A DNA stretch of 64,000 bases from Lutispora saccharofermentans (GTDB taxonomy: Bacteria; Bacillota; Clostridia; Lutisporales; Lutisporaceae). Shown piece by piece: positions 1-7,148 of this stretch. Position numbers and translations under genes: made by a program. The stretch lies in NCBI RefSeq assembly GCF_024363565.1, contig NZ_JAJEKE010000014.1, positions 1-64,000 on the forward strand, in the 5' to 3' direction. The notes beneath the pieces are model-generated. The model was not told where the DNA came from and searched no databases. It was given only the letters and a program-made list of their open reading frames with translations. Numbering within the stretch: the stretch's first letter is position 1; each line of letters begins with the position of its first letter.

Positions 1-7
1 TAAAAAC

Positions 8-1309
8 ATGCAAAATATTATTATCATTGGCTTTGCCTTGTTTGCATCATTTTTCGGAGCAGGAAATTTGATATTTCCGCCATCAATTGGTATAATCGCC
101 GGAAATCAGTGGTTAATAGCTTTGGCGGCATTTGTTCTATCAGGCATTATCCTACCTTTGTGTTCTTTTTTAGCAGTATCCAAGGCAGATGGTACAGAAG
201 AAAGTATTGCAAAAGAATTAGGTCCCATATTCTCTAAAGTATTCGTGGGTATTATCATGCTTTGCGGCAGCATACTTATTGTAATACCGAGAACTGCAGC
301 TACCACTTATGAAATTGGAATCACACCATTCTTACCAAATATTCCCCAATTCATTGTATCTCTAATCTATTTTGCAATTGTAGTATTTTTTTCAATAAAT
401 CAAAGCAGTGCCATTGACAAGATTGGGAAATATCTGACGCCTGTTCTAATTGTTATGATGGCAATTATAGTAATAAAAGGCATCATCACTCCTATTGGCA
501 CGCCTGCAGACTTGGGTGCGACCAATGTATTTAAAAATAGCTTTATTGCCGGATATCAGACTTTGGATGCAATTGGCGCCCTTGCTTTTTCCGGGGCTAT
601 TATCTCAGCCATAGAAGGAAAAGAATATGCAGATATAAAAGAACGGAGAAAAATTGCTTTCTCATGCGCCATGGTTGCAGGATTGGGGCTCTTAATTATA
701 TACGGCGGATTGCTCTATATTGGAGCTACCGGAACTGATTTGTTCCCGGCAGATGTGGAAAAAACCGCTTTGTTAACCGGATTAGTAAATAAATTGCTAG
801 GCAATACAGGAACTACAATTCTCAGCCTTGCGGTTACATTCGCTTGTTTGACTACGGCAATCGGTGCCATGGCAGGAGCGGCCGGTTTCTTTGAAAGAGT
901 AACAAATCATAGGATTAAATATAAGAAAATCGTCATCATCTCAGCGATTATAGGAGTTATCATTTCTTCATTAAAGGTTGAACAGATTGCAAACCTCGCG
1001 GGTCCGCTTCTCTCAATTATTTATCCCGTATTGATTGTTTTGATTATATTTGGCATGTTCAATCAATTCTTGCCAAAAACAAAAAAAGGGTTATATGCAG
1101 GTGCTGTTTATACAACTCTGATAATCAGCATTTTAGAAACCTTGCCTGCCTTTGGGATTAAGATAGGTACGGTTGGCAACCTTATCGCGAAACTTCCTTT
1201 AGCCTCCATTGGTTTTTCTTGGATAATTCCTGCTATAATAGGAGGTTTTGCCGGTTGGCTTTTATATAAAAATAAATGGGTAGAAAGCGCTGATTCAGAA
1301 GCATTTTAA
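8..1309 (+). CDS. brnQ: Branched-chain amino acid:cation symporter (LIVCS family)
   Basis: Predicted inner-membrane carrier that imports leucine, isoleucine or valine with Na+ or H+. The 433 residues are almost wholly hydrophobic with about 12 membrane segments, and the N-terminus carries the family signature FALFASFFGAGNLIFPP at about residues 9-25. Length is normal for BrnQ. The ATG at position 8 is the first one visible, but no in-frame stop lies between it and the window edge, so the true start may be a few codons further upstream. The gene stands alone and is followed by a long perfect inverted repeat. Family assignment is firm; which amino acid it prefers is not shown by the sequence. 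Confidence 0.93.
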   Translation: MQNIIIIGFALFASFFGAGNLIFPPSIGIIAGNQWLIALAAFVLSGIILPLCSFLAVSKADGTEESIAKELGPIFSKVFVGIIMLCGSILIVIPRTAATTYEIGITPFLPNIPQFIVSLIYFAIVVFFSINQSSAIDKIGKYLTPVLIVMMAIIVIKGIITPIGTPADLGATNVFKNSFIAGYQTLDAIGALAFSGAIISAIEGKEYADIKERRKIAFSCAMVAGLGLLIIYGGLLYIGATGTDLFPADVEKTALLTGLVNKLLGNTGTTILSLAVTFACLTTAIGAMAGAAGFFERVTNHRIKYKKIVIISAIIGVIISSLKVEQIANLAGPLLSIIYPVLIVLIIFGMFNQFLPKTKKGLYAGAVYTTLIISILETLPAFGIKIGTVGNLIAKLPLASIGFSWIIPAIIGGFAGWLLYKNKWVESADSEAF

Positions 1310-1342
1310 GATAAGCCTCCACGAACATATTGCTTAGCGGCA

Positions 1343-1403
1343 TTCAAGTGCACCTCCCGACATTAAGGCTTTGTAGCTATCCAGGTCGGGAGGTGCACTT
1401 GAA
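1343..1403. terminator. Perfect 19-bp inverted repeat after brnQ
   Basis: Arms 1343-1361 and 1385-1403 are perfectly complementary over 19 bp and enclose a 23-nt loop. It lies 33 bp after the brnQ stop. A T-run (TTATTTTTTTCC) follows only about 20 nt after the right arm, so it is not a textbook intrinsic terminator. It could be a transcript-end stabiliser or a small mobile palindrome. Confidence 0.5.
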
Positions 1404-1466
1404 CGTCTGGCATCATTGAAGGTTATTTTTTTCCTACTTTTGCATTGTCACTATATACAATTCTTC

Positions 1467-1706
1467 TTATGCTGTCTCAGAAAGATTATAAAGCCCTATT
1501 AAATCTTCTATCGTAAATCCCTTTTTATATAAGTTATAAATCTCTGAATTTCTATTCTTAATAAGCTCCTTTGTTCCGTTGACTTCTCCCCATCGGGCTC
1601 TCTCATTTTTCTTCTTGGGGATATATATTATTTCTCCTTGTATATATTTTTGCACCTCTTCTAATAATTCAATGGGAAGAATATCCTTTCCATTTTTGTA
1701 GACCAA
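1467..1706 (-). pseudogene. CD3324-like small protein, frameshifted copy
   Basis: Residues 1-74 match the intact 93-residue protein at 20716-20997 almost throughout (NGKDILPIELLEEVQKYIQG near the start, RNSEIYNLYKKGF near residue 52). A single C is missing near 1476 relative to copy 2 (CTGTCTCAG against CTGTCCTCAG), so the frame ends in LSETA and the final helix is lost. The start is a TTG with a GAGGAGG site nine bases upstream, as in copy 2. I recognise the family as the small CD3324-type HTH proteins of clostridia, whose function is unknown. The truncated product is probably non-functional. Confidence 0.75.
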
Positions 1707-1795
1707 TGATGAAAACCTCCTCTTTTAATGACAAATCACTTCCATTTATTAATAATGTTTTCATCCTTACACCTCCTCAAATTTAAGATATAAAA

Positions 1796-1859
1796 ATCCC
1801 GTGGAAGAATAACCATACCGCGGGATCATGAGCAATAAAAAACACGAGAACCTATCGTG
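1796..1859 (-). terminator. Two tandem hairpins with T-runs, copy 1 leader
   Basis: Read on the minus strand, a hairpin at 1843-1859 and another at 1796-1826 are each followed by a T-run, giving two intrinsic-terminator shapes in series before the frameshifted CD3324-like gene. In the second hairpin one pair is G-U here but A-U in copy 2, so pairing is kept. In the first, one pair present in copy 2 is lost. Confidence 0.6.
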
Positions 1860-2142
1860 CATGCCTGTTAAAGTCAGCTAAGTCCTTTATATTTGACATT
1901 TCAGGTGACGGTTATTTTTTTATGATTAGAAAAATGCAATGCAAAAAATCCGGATGCTCGGATGATTATATTAAAGAATTTTTCTAATCCTTATATGCCC
2001 CATTGAATTGGATGTCAATGCATGGCATCAGATCCATGACAGCATAGAATAAAGGGAGGCAGTAAAGCCTCCCCAAACTGAGTCTTTTGGGCTGATAGTT
2101 CCTCGCGCTAAGCGAGGCACCACCTAATCAAAAATAATTATA

Positions 2143-2683
2143 ATAAATTAACCTCTTGTGCTAGGTTTTAATTTACCAAAGCTTTCGAATGAAAAACTCC
2201 AAATACCTATTCCAGTATGCAAGTTTGGAAGAGCTCATTTTCATAAGACATTTAAAGGGTTTGGCGCTGCTTATGGTAAATGTGCTTCCAAGAAGGAAAC
2301 ATACTTGGGGTATAAGCTGCACATGCTTGCAACTATAGATGGTTTCATAACTGATGCCGTAATCACTCCAGCAAACATAGATGACAGAACAGCAGCTTGG
2401 GATTTAACCAGTGTCTATAGCAAAATTCAATTCCCCAAAGTATTGAGGCAAACCATCTTTAGACTAAGGAGAAGGATTAAAACCAAGTTGTTGGCGTATA
2501 ATCTTTGTTACTACATCAATAAGCTTATGGGTCGTGAGGTATATTCAAGAATCAAAGAGTTAGTATTTGGATAATCAATCCACATCAAAGTATCTTAGTT
2601 TGGCAGGGATACTATACCCTAATCAATTGGTATAATATTCGTTTCGATTAAATCAAATTAATTAGCACAAGAGGTTAATTTAT
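2143..2683 (+). mobile_element. IS982-family insertion sequence, internally deleted derivative
   Basis: Perfect 21-bp terminal inverted repeats lie at 2143-2163 and 2663-2683 (core ACCTCTTGTGCTA). The element is about 541 bp, roughly half the usual IS982 length, and encloses an in-frame patchwork of transposase segments. The ends are intact, so a full-length transposase elsewhere could in principle mobilise it. No clear target-site duplication can be read in the AT-rich flanks. It sits 16 bp beyond the end of repeat copy 1. Confidence 0.85.
2158..2574 (+). pseudogene. IS982 transposase remnant with internal deletions
   Basis: The 138-residue frame contains recognisable IS982 transposase blocks: PIPVCKFGRAHFHKTFKGFG near residue 17, KETYLGYKLH and TPANIDDR in the middle, and RQTIFRLRRRI joined directly to TKLLAYNLCYYINKL. 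The N-terminal third is missing, the stretch expected between the AAWDL region and the KVLRQTIF block (with a catalytic acidic residue) is missing, and the segment between RRRI and IKTKLLAYN is missing. The apparent start (GTG, 2158) lies within the terminal repeat, so no normal start exists. The deletions have kept one reading frame, but the protein cannot be an active DDE transposase. Confidence 0.85.
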
Positions 2684-2718
2684 ATCAAAATTATAGTTAT
2701 TAGACATACATATAAATT

Positions 2719-2756
2719 AACAGACTGGGAATTTTGATTCTTGGTCTGTTTTTGCT
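2719..2756 (+). terminator. Intrinsic terminator-like hairpin
   Basis: An imperfect stem of about 13 pairs, several of them G-U, spans 2719-2750 and is followed by TTTTTGCTTTG. It lies between the IS remnant and the homocysteine methyltransferase-like gene and would insulate the latter from upstream transcription. Confidence 0.5.
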
Positions 2757-2850
2757 TTGTTTAAATCCAATTTTGACATTGCCGACATTGCAAAAGCTCG
2801 CAAGATTATAGTACAATGATAGAAAACATATGCGCAGGAGGAATTAAGAT

Positions 2851-3867
2851 ATGACAACTCAGCAGCGGCGCGCGCTTTTTATTAAAACCTTGGAGGAAGT
2901 GCCCATTTTTATGGTGCAGGGATCGGTTGGAGAACGCATTAAGCGCAATTTCACCCATCGTAATCCTCCAAAGCCACTGGGGCTGTCCGGGCTTTATTAT
3001 ACCGAAGACGGACACCGTGGACTGGATGCCGCATTTCATGATTATACCGGAATTGCCCAGAAATATGATGTGCCCATGATGCTGCATCCCTATTGCAAAG
3101 TAATCGACCGTGAGATAATCAAAGGGGCCTACTATGAAGACCGGAATATCACGGCCGATAACTTTAATCATTGCCGTTCCATTGTAGACGGTTATCCTTC
3201 CATCCGCGAAAAAATATTTATTGGCACCACTCTAGGCTTCTCAGGCGATCCTTACCTGCCGGAAACAGGGCTTCCGGAAGAGGAAGCGTACGCATTTCAC
3301 TCCCGGACCGCAAAAGTGTTGGATTTGTTGGAGCACGACCACGCCCGTACCGGACTTACTCCCACTCTGCCCGAAGCTGCCGGCGCCGCCCGCGCGTTGA
3401 GCGAGACAACCATACCCTATTTCGTCAGTTTTCTGGTCCGTAAAGACGGTAAGCTCTTGGACGGCACCTGGTTGCATGATGCAATCGCATACATCGACAG
3501 TAAGACCGAGAAGTGGCCGCCTCTATTTTATCAGGTCAACTGCGTTCATCCACGCAACATGATCAAATGTCTGGATCAAACCCCAAACCGCACCGAGCTC
3601 GTCCGAACTCGTTTTCGAGGGTTAGAAGCTAATGGCTCAGATCTGAGCCCGGAGGAACTGGATAATGCCGCAGCGATTTATTCCAGCCCTGCCGAAGATT
3701 GGGCTGACGACATGATGCGGCTGTATCGGGATTACGGCCTAAAAATTCTGGGCGGTTGTTGCGGCACGGATCACAGCCATATGGAGCAGCTGGCCATGCG
3801 GGTTCGTGCTGTTTATGATATCGAACAGGCTTATACAGATGTGATTTCTGATACAAACCCACAATGA
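2851..3867 (+). CDS. Homocysteine S-methyltransferase family protein
   Basis: Predicted cytosolic zinc-dependent methyltransferase (S-methyl_trans fold) that would move a methyl group from a small donor to homocysteine or a similar thiol. The three zinc-ligand cysteines are in place: C231 in NCVHP and C303-C304 in GGCCGT. The 338-residue length fits the MmuM/BHMT range. The usual N-terminal DGxxGT-type motif is replaced by VQGSVGERI, so the donor or acceptor may differ from S-methylmethionine and homocysteine. AGGAGG precedes the ATG by 10 bases. The gene is visibly richer in G and C than its neighbours and stands alone next to an insertion-sequence remnant, which suggests transfer. Confidence 0.8.
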   Translation: MTTQQRRALFIKTLEEVPIFMVQGSVGERIKRNFTHRNPPKPLGLSGLYYTEDGHRGLDAAFHDYTGIAQKYDVPMMLHPYCKVIDREIIKGAYYEDRNITADNFNHCRSIVDGYPSIREKIFIGTTLGFSGDPYLPETGLPEEEAYAFHSRTAKVLDLLEHDHARTGLTPTLPEAAGAARALSETTIPYFVSFLVRKDGKLLDGTWLHDAIAYIDSKTEKWPPLFYQVNCVHPRNMIKCLDQTPNRTELVRTRFRGLEANGSDLSPEELDNAAAIYSSPAEDWADDMMRLYRDYGLKILGGCCGTDHSHMEQLAMRVRAVYDIEQAYTDVISDTNPQ

Positions 3868-3882
3868 GAAGGTAACCAAGAT

Positions 3883-3994
3883 CTTATTGAATGGCTGAAG
3901 TCATTCAATAAGTAAAAGTAGTATGAAAATGTAAAGTGATTAAACTAAAATTTGCTGTATTCCATTGGGTCTATGGTTTCACTTTACATTTTCA
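3883..3994. repeat. Two inverted repeats after the methyltransferase gene
   Basis: An 11-bp perfect stem (3883-3893 with 3902-3912) begins 15 bp after the stop codon and is followed by a second perfect 16-bp inverted repeat (3924-3939 with 3979-3994, 39-nt spacer). The first is a possible terminator without a T-run. The second may be a degraded mobile palindrome. An open frame at 3936-4214 across this area shows no recognisable domain and is not called. Confidence 0.45.
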
Positions 3995-4160
3995 TTTACT
4001 TTACATAAGAGGGAAAAACTTTATACGGGAGTGGAACAAGGAGGTGCATACGACAACTAGGCGGGTTCCGGATGAATTCTTTGAAAATGAAGAAGCCAGA
4101 GCCCTGCTGCTATTGCCAAACACCAGGTTTAGGATGAAACCTCTTGAAAATAGTAAGATG

Positions 4161-4200
4161 AAACCCGTATCTCCCTACTTTAACAGGGAGATACGGGTTT
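4161..4200. terminator. Bidirectional terminator between convergent genes
   Basis: A perfect 16-bp stem (4161-4176 with 4185-4200, 8-nt loop, AAACCCGTATCTCCCT) lies at the 3' end of the minus-strand XRE gene that stops at 4219. The stem ends in AAA/TTT on both strands, which suits a shared terminator. Confidence 0.7.
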
Positions 4201-4218
4201 ACTTACCACAATAACATA

Positions 4219-4449
4219 TCACTTATTAATCTTTGGATTATCGGTCCTACCCATCAGATAATCAACAGACACATCAAAATAATCAGCCAGAGCTTCCAAT
4301 TTCTCCAGGGTGGTAGTTCTTCTGCCTCGTTCAATATCACTGACAGCAGTGTAAGTAAGCCCAACAATTTCACCCAGCTCGGACTGCTTAATATTTTTCT
4401 TTATTCGCAATGCTTTTACACGCTCTCCGAAAATCTCTTTTGAAAACAT
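4219..4449 (-). CDS. Small XRE-family (Cro/CI) DNA-binding regulator
   Basis: A 76-residue protein that is essentially one HTH_3 domain: RVKALRIKKNIKQSELGEIV, then the recognition-helix region YTAVSDIERGRRTT, ending SVDYLMGRTDNPK. The ATG at 4449 has AAGGGG nine bases upstream, and a TTG two codons earlier is less well placed. It is one of three consecutive minus-strand XRE genes and is almost identical to the N-terminal part of the truncated gene at 60128-60349. Being small and lacking an effector domain, it probably acts as a dimeric repressor. The target is unknown. Confidence 0.88.
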   Translation of the reverse strand: MFSKEIFGERVKALRIKKNIKQSELGEIVGLTYTAVSDIERGRRTTTLEKLEALADYFDVSVDYLMGRTDNPKINK

Positions 4450-4519
4450 AAACAAAAACCCCTTGTATACTCTTACGGAGTTTAAATCTAAATTGCTTTA
4501 AAAGCAAAAGAATAAAGGA

Positions 4520-4753
4520 TCATTTATAAAGCTTTGGGTTATCAGTTCTACCTATTAGGTAATCAACGGATACTCCAAAATAGTCAGCCAGTGCAACAAT
4601 CTTATCTATAGGAGTTGTTCTCCTACCTCTTTCAATATCCCCAATAGCACTGCTGTAAGAAAATCCAACGACTTTTGCGAGCTCAATCTGGCTAAGATTG
4701 CGGGCTATACGAAGCATTTTGACACGCTCAGAAAAAAGTTCTTTTGAAAACAT
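4520..4753 (-). CDS. Small XRE-family regulator, paralogue
   Basis: The 77-residue product is a close paralogue of the next gene downstream on the same strand (shared MFSKE start, ERGRRTT turn and SVDYLIGRTDNPK end) with one extra residue in the recognition region (YSSAIGDIERG). Like it, this is a single HTH_3 domain with no effector region. The gap of 70 bp holds a short palindrome (4493-4507, TTGCTTT-A-AAAGCAA). A duplication of a single regulator gene is the simplest origin. Confidence 0.87.
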   Translation of the reverse strand: MFSKELFSERVKMLRIARNLSQIELAKVVGFSYSSAIGDIERGRRTTPIDKIVALADYFGVSVDYLIGRTDNPKLYK

Positions 4754-4857
4754 ACAGAAAATCCCCTGTATCCTGCAATAAGCAGCATGAAGTATAGCTA
4801 AATTTGCTTAATGCAGAATGTATTTTGAGAAGGCTTGTTAAACAAAAGTATATATTA

Positions 4858-5163
4858 TTAAATTCTCAAGCTTGCTAAAAAGTCTTTTAATAATTTTATC
4901 TGCTCAGGATTAAAACCTCTTAGTGTTTCTACAATTTCTTTAAGTTCGGGGGTTAAAGGAGTACCGTTAGACTCCTCTGCAAGATCGGAAATTTTAACGT
5001 TAGTTGCAATAGAAATTTTGTGTATTATATCAAAAGTTGGCCTTTTTAGGCCTCGTTCTAATTCTGAAAGATAAGAAGTGGAAATATTGCACGCTTTAGC
5101 GAAATCTTTCTGTGTCATTTTCAGCTTTATTCTTAATTCTTTTATCTTAGATCCAATGTCCAT
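4858..5163 (-). CDS. XRE-family regulator with short C-terminal helix
   Basis: The 101-residue protein has an HTH_3 domain at residues 4-60 (KMTQKDFAKACNISTSYLSE is the helix-turn-helix) and a C-terminal helical tail ending QIKLLKDFLASLRI, which resembles the dimerisation tail of SinR-like repressors. AAGGAG lies eight bases before the ATG. It is the first of three XRE genes in a row and is divergent from the TRAP operon. Palindromes in the gap (5266-5310) are its most likely binding sites. Confidence 0.88.
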   Translation of the reverse strand: MDIGSKIKELRIKLKMTQKDFAKACNISTSYLSELERGLKRPTFDIIHKISIATNVKISDLAEESNGTPLTPELKEIVETLRGFNPEQIKLLKDFLASLRI

Positions 5164-5265
5164 AAAGAAAACTCCTTATAAGTCATAGTATTCCTAACAA
5201 AAGTTACAAAAGAAAGAAAAATCAAGATATACGCAGTATAGGGAAGAAAAATGGCTATAAGCATT

Positions 5266-5310
5266 CGCTATAGCGCGTATGAAATGTTGAGAAAATACAT
5301 GCTATAGCAT
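5266..5310. promoter_or_regulatory. Paired GCTATAGC palindromes, candidate operators
   Basis: CGCTATAGCG at 5266-5275 and ATGCTATAGCAT at 5299-5310 are perfect palindromes sharing an eight-base core, with a partial third copy (GCTATAAGC) just upstream at about 5254. They lie in the divergent gap between the XRE gene starting at 5163 and the TRAP operon. Spacing of about 33 bp (three helical turns) suits cooperative repressor binding. Confidence 0.5.
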
Positions 5311-5396
5311 AAAATATTAACTGTGGTCAATTCTTCATTGTAACTATTTGTTAATAGCTTTTTACTATTTCTCAAAAATATTAAAGGCAGGTGATA

Positions 5397-5471
5397 ATGA
5401 ATTACAACAGTATAAAACCAATAACTTTAGCTCAGGGTTCTGGCACGCGCATTTTTTGGCCAAGACCCTGA
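5397..5471 (+). CDS. Possible 24-residue leader peptide
   Basis: A short frame with an upstream AAAGGCAGGTG site starts at ATG 5397 and encodes MNYNSIKPIT then LAQGSGTRIFWPRP. Its second half lies within an imperfect hairpin (5431-5444 with 5459-5472), and the stop codon is in the right arm. It ends about 100 bp before dctP. It may be a translated attenuator or a chance ORF; no homologue is known to me. Confidence 0.3.
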   Translation: MNYNSIKPITLAQGSGTRIFWPRP

Positions 5472-5472
5472 G
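5431..5472 (+). promoter_or_regulatory. Hairpin in the leader of the TRAP operon
   Basis: Arms CTCAGGGTTCTGGC (5431-5444) and GCCAAGACCCTGAG (5459-5472) pair over 14 positions with two central mismatches around a 14-nt loop containing a T-run. It lies about 100 bp before dctP and overlaps a possible short ORF. Between 5164 and 5570 nothing else beyond these elements and the palindromes is visible. Confidence 0.45.
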
Positions 5473-5570
5473 ACAGCAACTCTAATTATTATAATACTAT
5501 AGTGTATTAGGCAAATCAACAACTGAATTATCGAAGAATGAGAGAGTCATTAAAGAAGGGGGTCTGGAAT

Positions 5571-6641
5571 ATGAAAAAAATCAGTATGAAAAGACTTCTT
5601 AGTTTTTTACTGCTTTTAACTTTTATCACAAGTGCTGTAGCAACGGGATGCAGCAGTAAGCCCGCAAATTCAGCCAACTCAGCAGAGCCGACTGACAAGG
5701 AGGATAAAAAAGAAGATACGATAGTTATCAAGCTGGGACATCATCACAATGTTGATGGGGTTGTTGATCTTTATTGTAAAAAGTTTGCTGAGCTGGCCGA
5801 CACCAAGAGCAATGGACGCATTAGAGTGGATGTATATCCCGGAGCTCAGCTAGGTCAAGAAAATGAAGCTGCAGAAGGGATACTGATGGGTACGCAGCAA
5901 ATGAGCGGCGTCAGTACAACCGCATATAACAACCTGATCAAGGGCTTTGGTCTTGATATGCTCCCGTTCATGTTCGACAGCTATGAGTCCATTATGAAGG
6001 TTTTTACCGATTCGCCGGTAGGAGAGGAGCTTGAAAGCCGTTTCTTGAAGCAAAACGGCAGAATACTGGGATGGATAGCCTTAGGCGGCAGGCATATGAT
6101 TTTTACTGATAAAGATATCAAATCAGTCAGTCAGATGAAAGGAATGAAGATGCGCTCACCGGAAAGCGACCTCTTTGTCGGCATGTTTAATGCCTTAGGA
6201 TGCCGTCCTACACCCATTACCTGGGGAGAGACCTATACCGCCTTGCAGACAAATGTTGTAGACGGTATGGAAAGTCCTACTACGAGCATGAAGGATATGA
6301 AGTTCTATGAAGTGGCGAAATATTGCCTTTTGACGAATCATATGTGGGGCACATTCAATCTTGTCATCAATGAAGGATTCTTTCAAAGCCTGCCTCAAGA
6401 CATTCAGCAGATTATTATAGATTCGGGCAAAGAAGCAAGCGTATACGCCAATAAGGTATCCCAAGAGGAAGAAAAGAAATCCATAGACTTCCTGAAAGAA
6501 AAGGGAATGGTATTTCATGAGCTGCCCGAGGAAGACGCGGTGATAATGAGAGCTTCCATAGAGCCTGTAATAGATAAATGGGGTAAAGAACACGGGGCTG
6601 TGGAATTGATCAAAATGCTGCGGGAAGAGGTTAAAAAATAA
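5571..6641 (+). CDS. dctP: TRAP transporter solute-binding lipoprotein (DctP family)
   Basis: Extracytoplasmic binding protein of a tripartite ATP-independent periplasmic-type transporter, here membrane-tethered. The ATG at 5571 follows GAAGGGGG and starts a classic lipoprotein signal with lipobox VATGC (Cys27); an ATG 33 bases upstream is in frame but has no such context. The mature part has the DctP features GAQLGQENEAAEGILMG and the conserved arginine-containing GMKMRSPES segment that binds a carboxylate in this family. It forms an operon with dctQ and dctM (17-bp gap). The ligand is probably an organic acid or acylated amino acid, given the peptidase-like gene downstream, but it cannot be read from the sequence. 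Confidence 0.93.
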   Translation: MKKISMKRLLSFLLLLTFITSAVATGCSSKPANSANSAEPTDKEDKKEDTIVIKLGHHHNVDGVVDLYCKKFAELADTKSNGRIRVDVYPGAQLGQENEAAEGILMGTQQMSGVSTTAYNNLIKGFGLDMLPFMFDSYESIMKVFTDSPVGEELESRFLKQNGRILGWIALGGRHMIFTDKDIKSVSQMKGMKMRSPESDLFVGMFNALGCRPTPITWGETYTALQTNVVDGMESPTTSMKDMKFYEVAKYCLLTNHMWGTFNLVINEGFFQSLPQDIQQIIIDSGKEASVYANKVSQEEEKKSIDFLKEKGMVFHELPEEDAVIMRASIEPVIDKWGKEHGAVELIKMLREEVKK

Positions 6642-6664
6642 AGCTTTTCAAAGGAGGTATGATT

Positions 6665-7141
6665 TTGGAAAAGTTTTTTAAACTATATGACTCCTGGATT
6701 GAAAAGGCAATTGCTGTTCTGATGGGCTTCTTGATAATCAGCCTTTTTGCTCAGGTAATATCACGTTATGCATTTAATTTCCCTATTATGTGGACCGATG
6801 AGATAGGAAGATATACATTTATATGGATCGTTTACCTGGGGTCTGCCGCAGCATTTAAAAATAAAAGTCATTTGATTGTGGATGTATTCACCCCAAAAAT
6901 GCCTCATAAACTACAAATCCGCCTTAATCGTTTTTTCCATGCCGTGATAATCCTATTTCTATTCCTAGTGTTTAAGTATGGTCTCCAATATACCATAAAT
7001 AATATGGGCAATCCGGCATACAGCACGAACGTCATCAGCCTGGGCATAGCATATGCTTCCGTCCCGGTGGGAGCGTTATTGATGATAATAAATATCCTGC
7101 GTGCGATATCCGAAGATATGAAAACGGAAGGAAAGGAGTGA
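6665..7141 (+). CDS. dctQ: TRAP transporter small permease (DctQ family)
   Basis: Four-helix membrane subunit that joins the binding protein to the large permease. About 158 residues with the DctQ hallmark VISRYAFNFPIMWTDEIGRY near residues 34-53. I place the start at TTG 6665, because GGAGG (6653-6657) is seven bases from this TTG but only one base from the ATG at 6659. It lies between dctP and dctM, with seven bases before dctM, as expected for an obligate complex. Confidence 0.92.
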   Translation: MEKFFKLYDSWIEKAIAVLMGFLIISLFAQVISRYAFNFPIMWTDEIGRYTFIWIVYLGSAAAFKNKSHLIVDVFTPKMPHKLQIRLNRFFHAVIILFLFLVFKYGLQYTINNMGNPAYSTNVISLGIAYASVPVGALLMIINILRAISEDMKTEGKE

Positions 7142-7148
7142 AATTACA

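Larger units (their letters stand above)
1432..2126. repeat. 0.7-kb direct repeat, copy 1 (degenerate)
   Basis: This segment is nearly identical to 20722-21513 in the same orientation. Shared content includes a CD3324-like gene, tandem hairpins and a minus-strand promoter region. Copy 1 differs by a one-base loss that frameshifts the gene near 1476 and by a deletion of about 98 bp near 1991, which removes a short ORF and the last base of the TATAAT box. Copy 2 therefore looks closer to the ancestral state. The copies bracket about 18.6 kb. Confidence 0.9.

Noticed and set aside
3936-4214. A 92-codon open frame on the plus strand
   Set aside because: It runs through two strong inverted repeats, has no proper ribosome site and encodes nothing recognisable.
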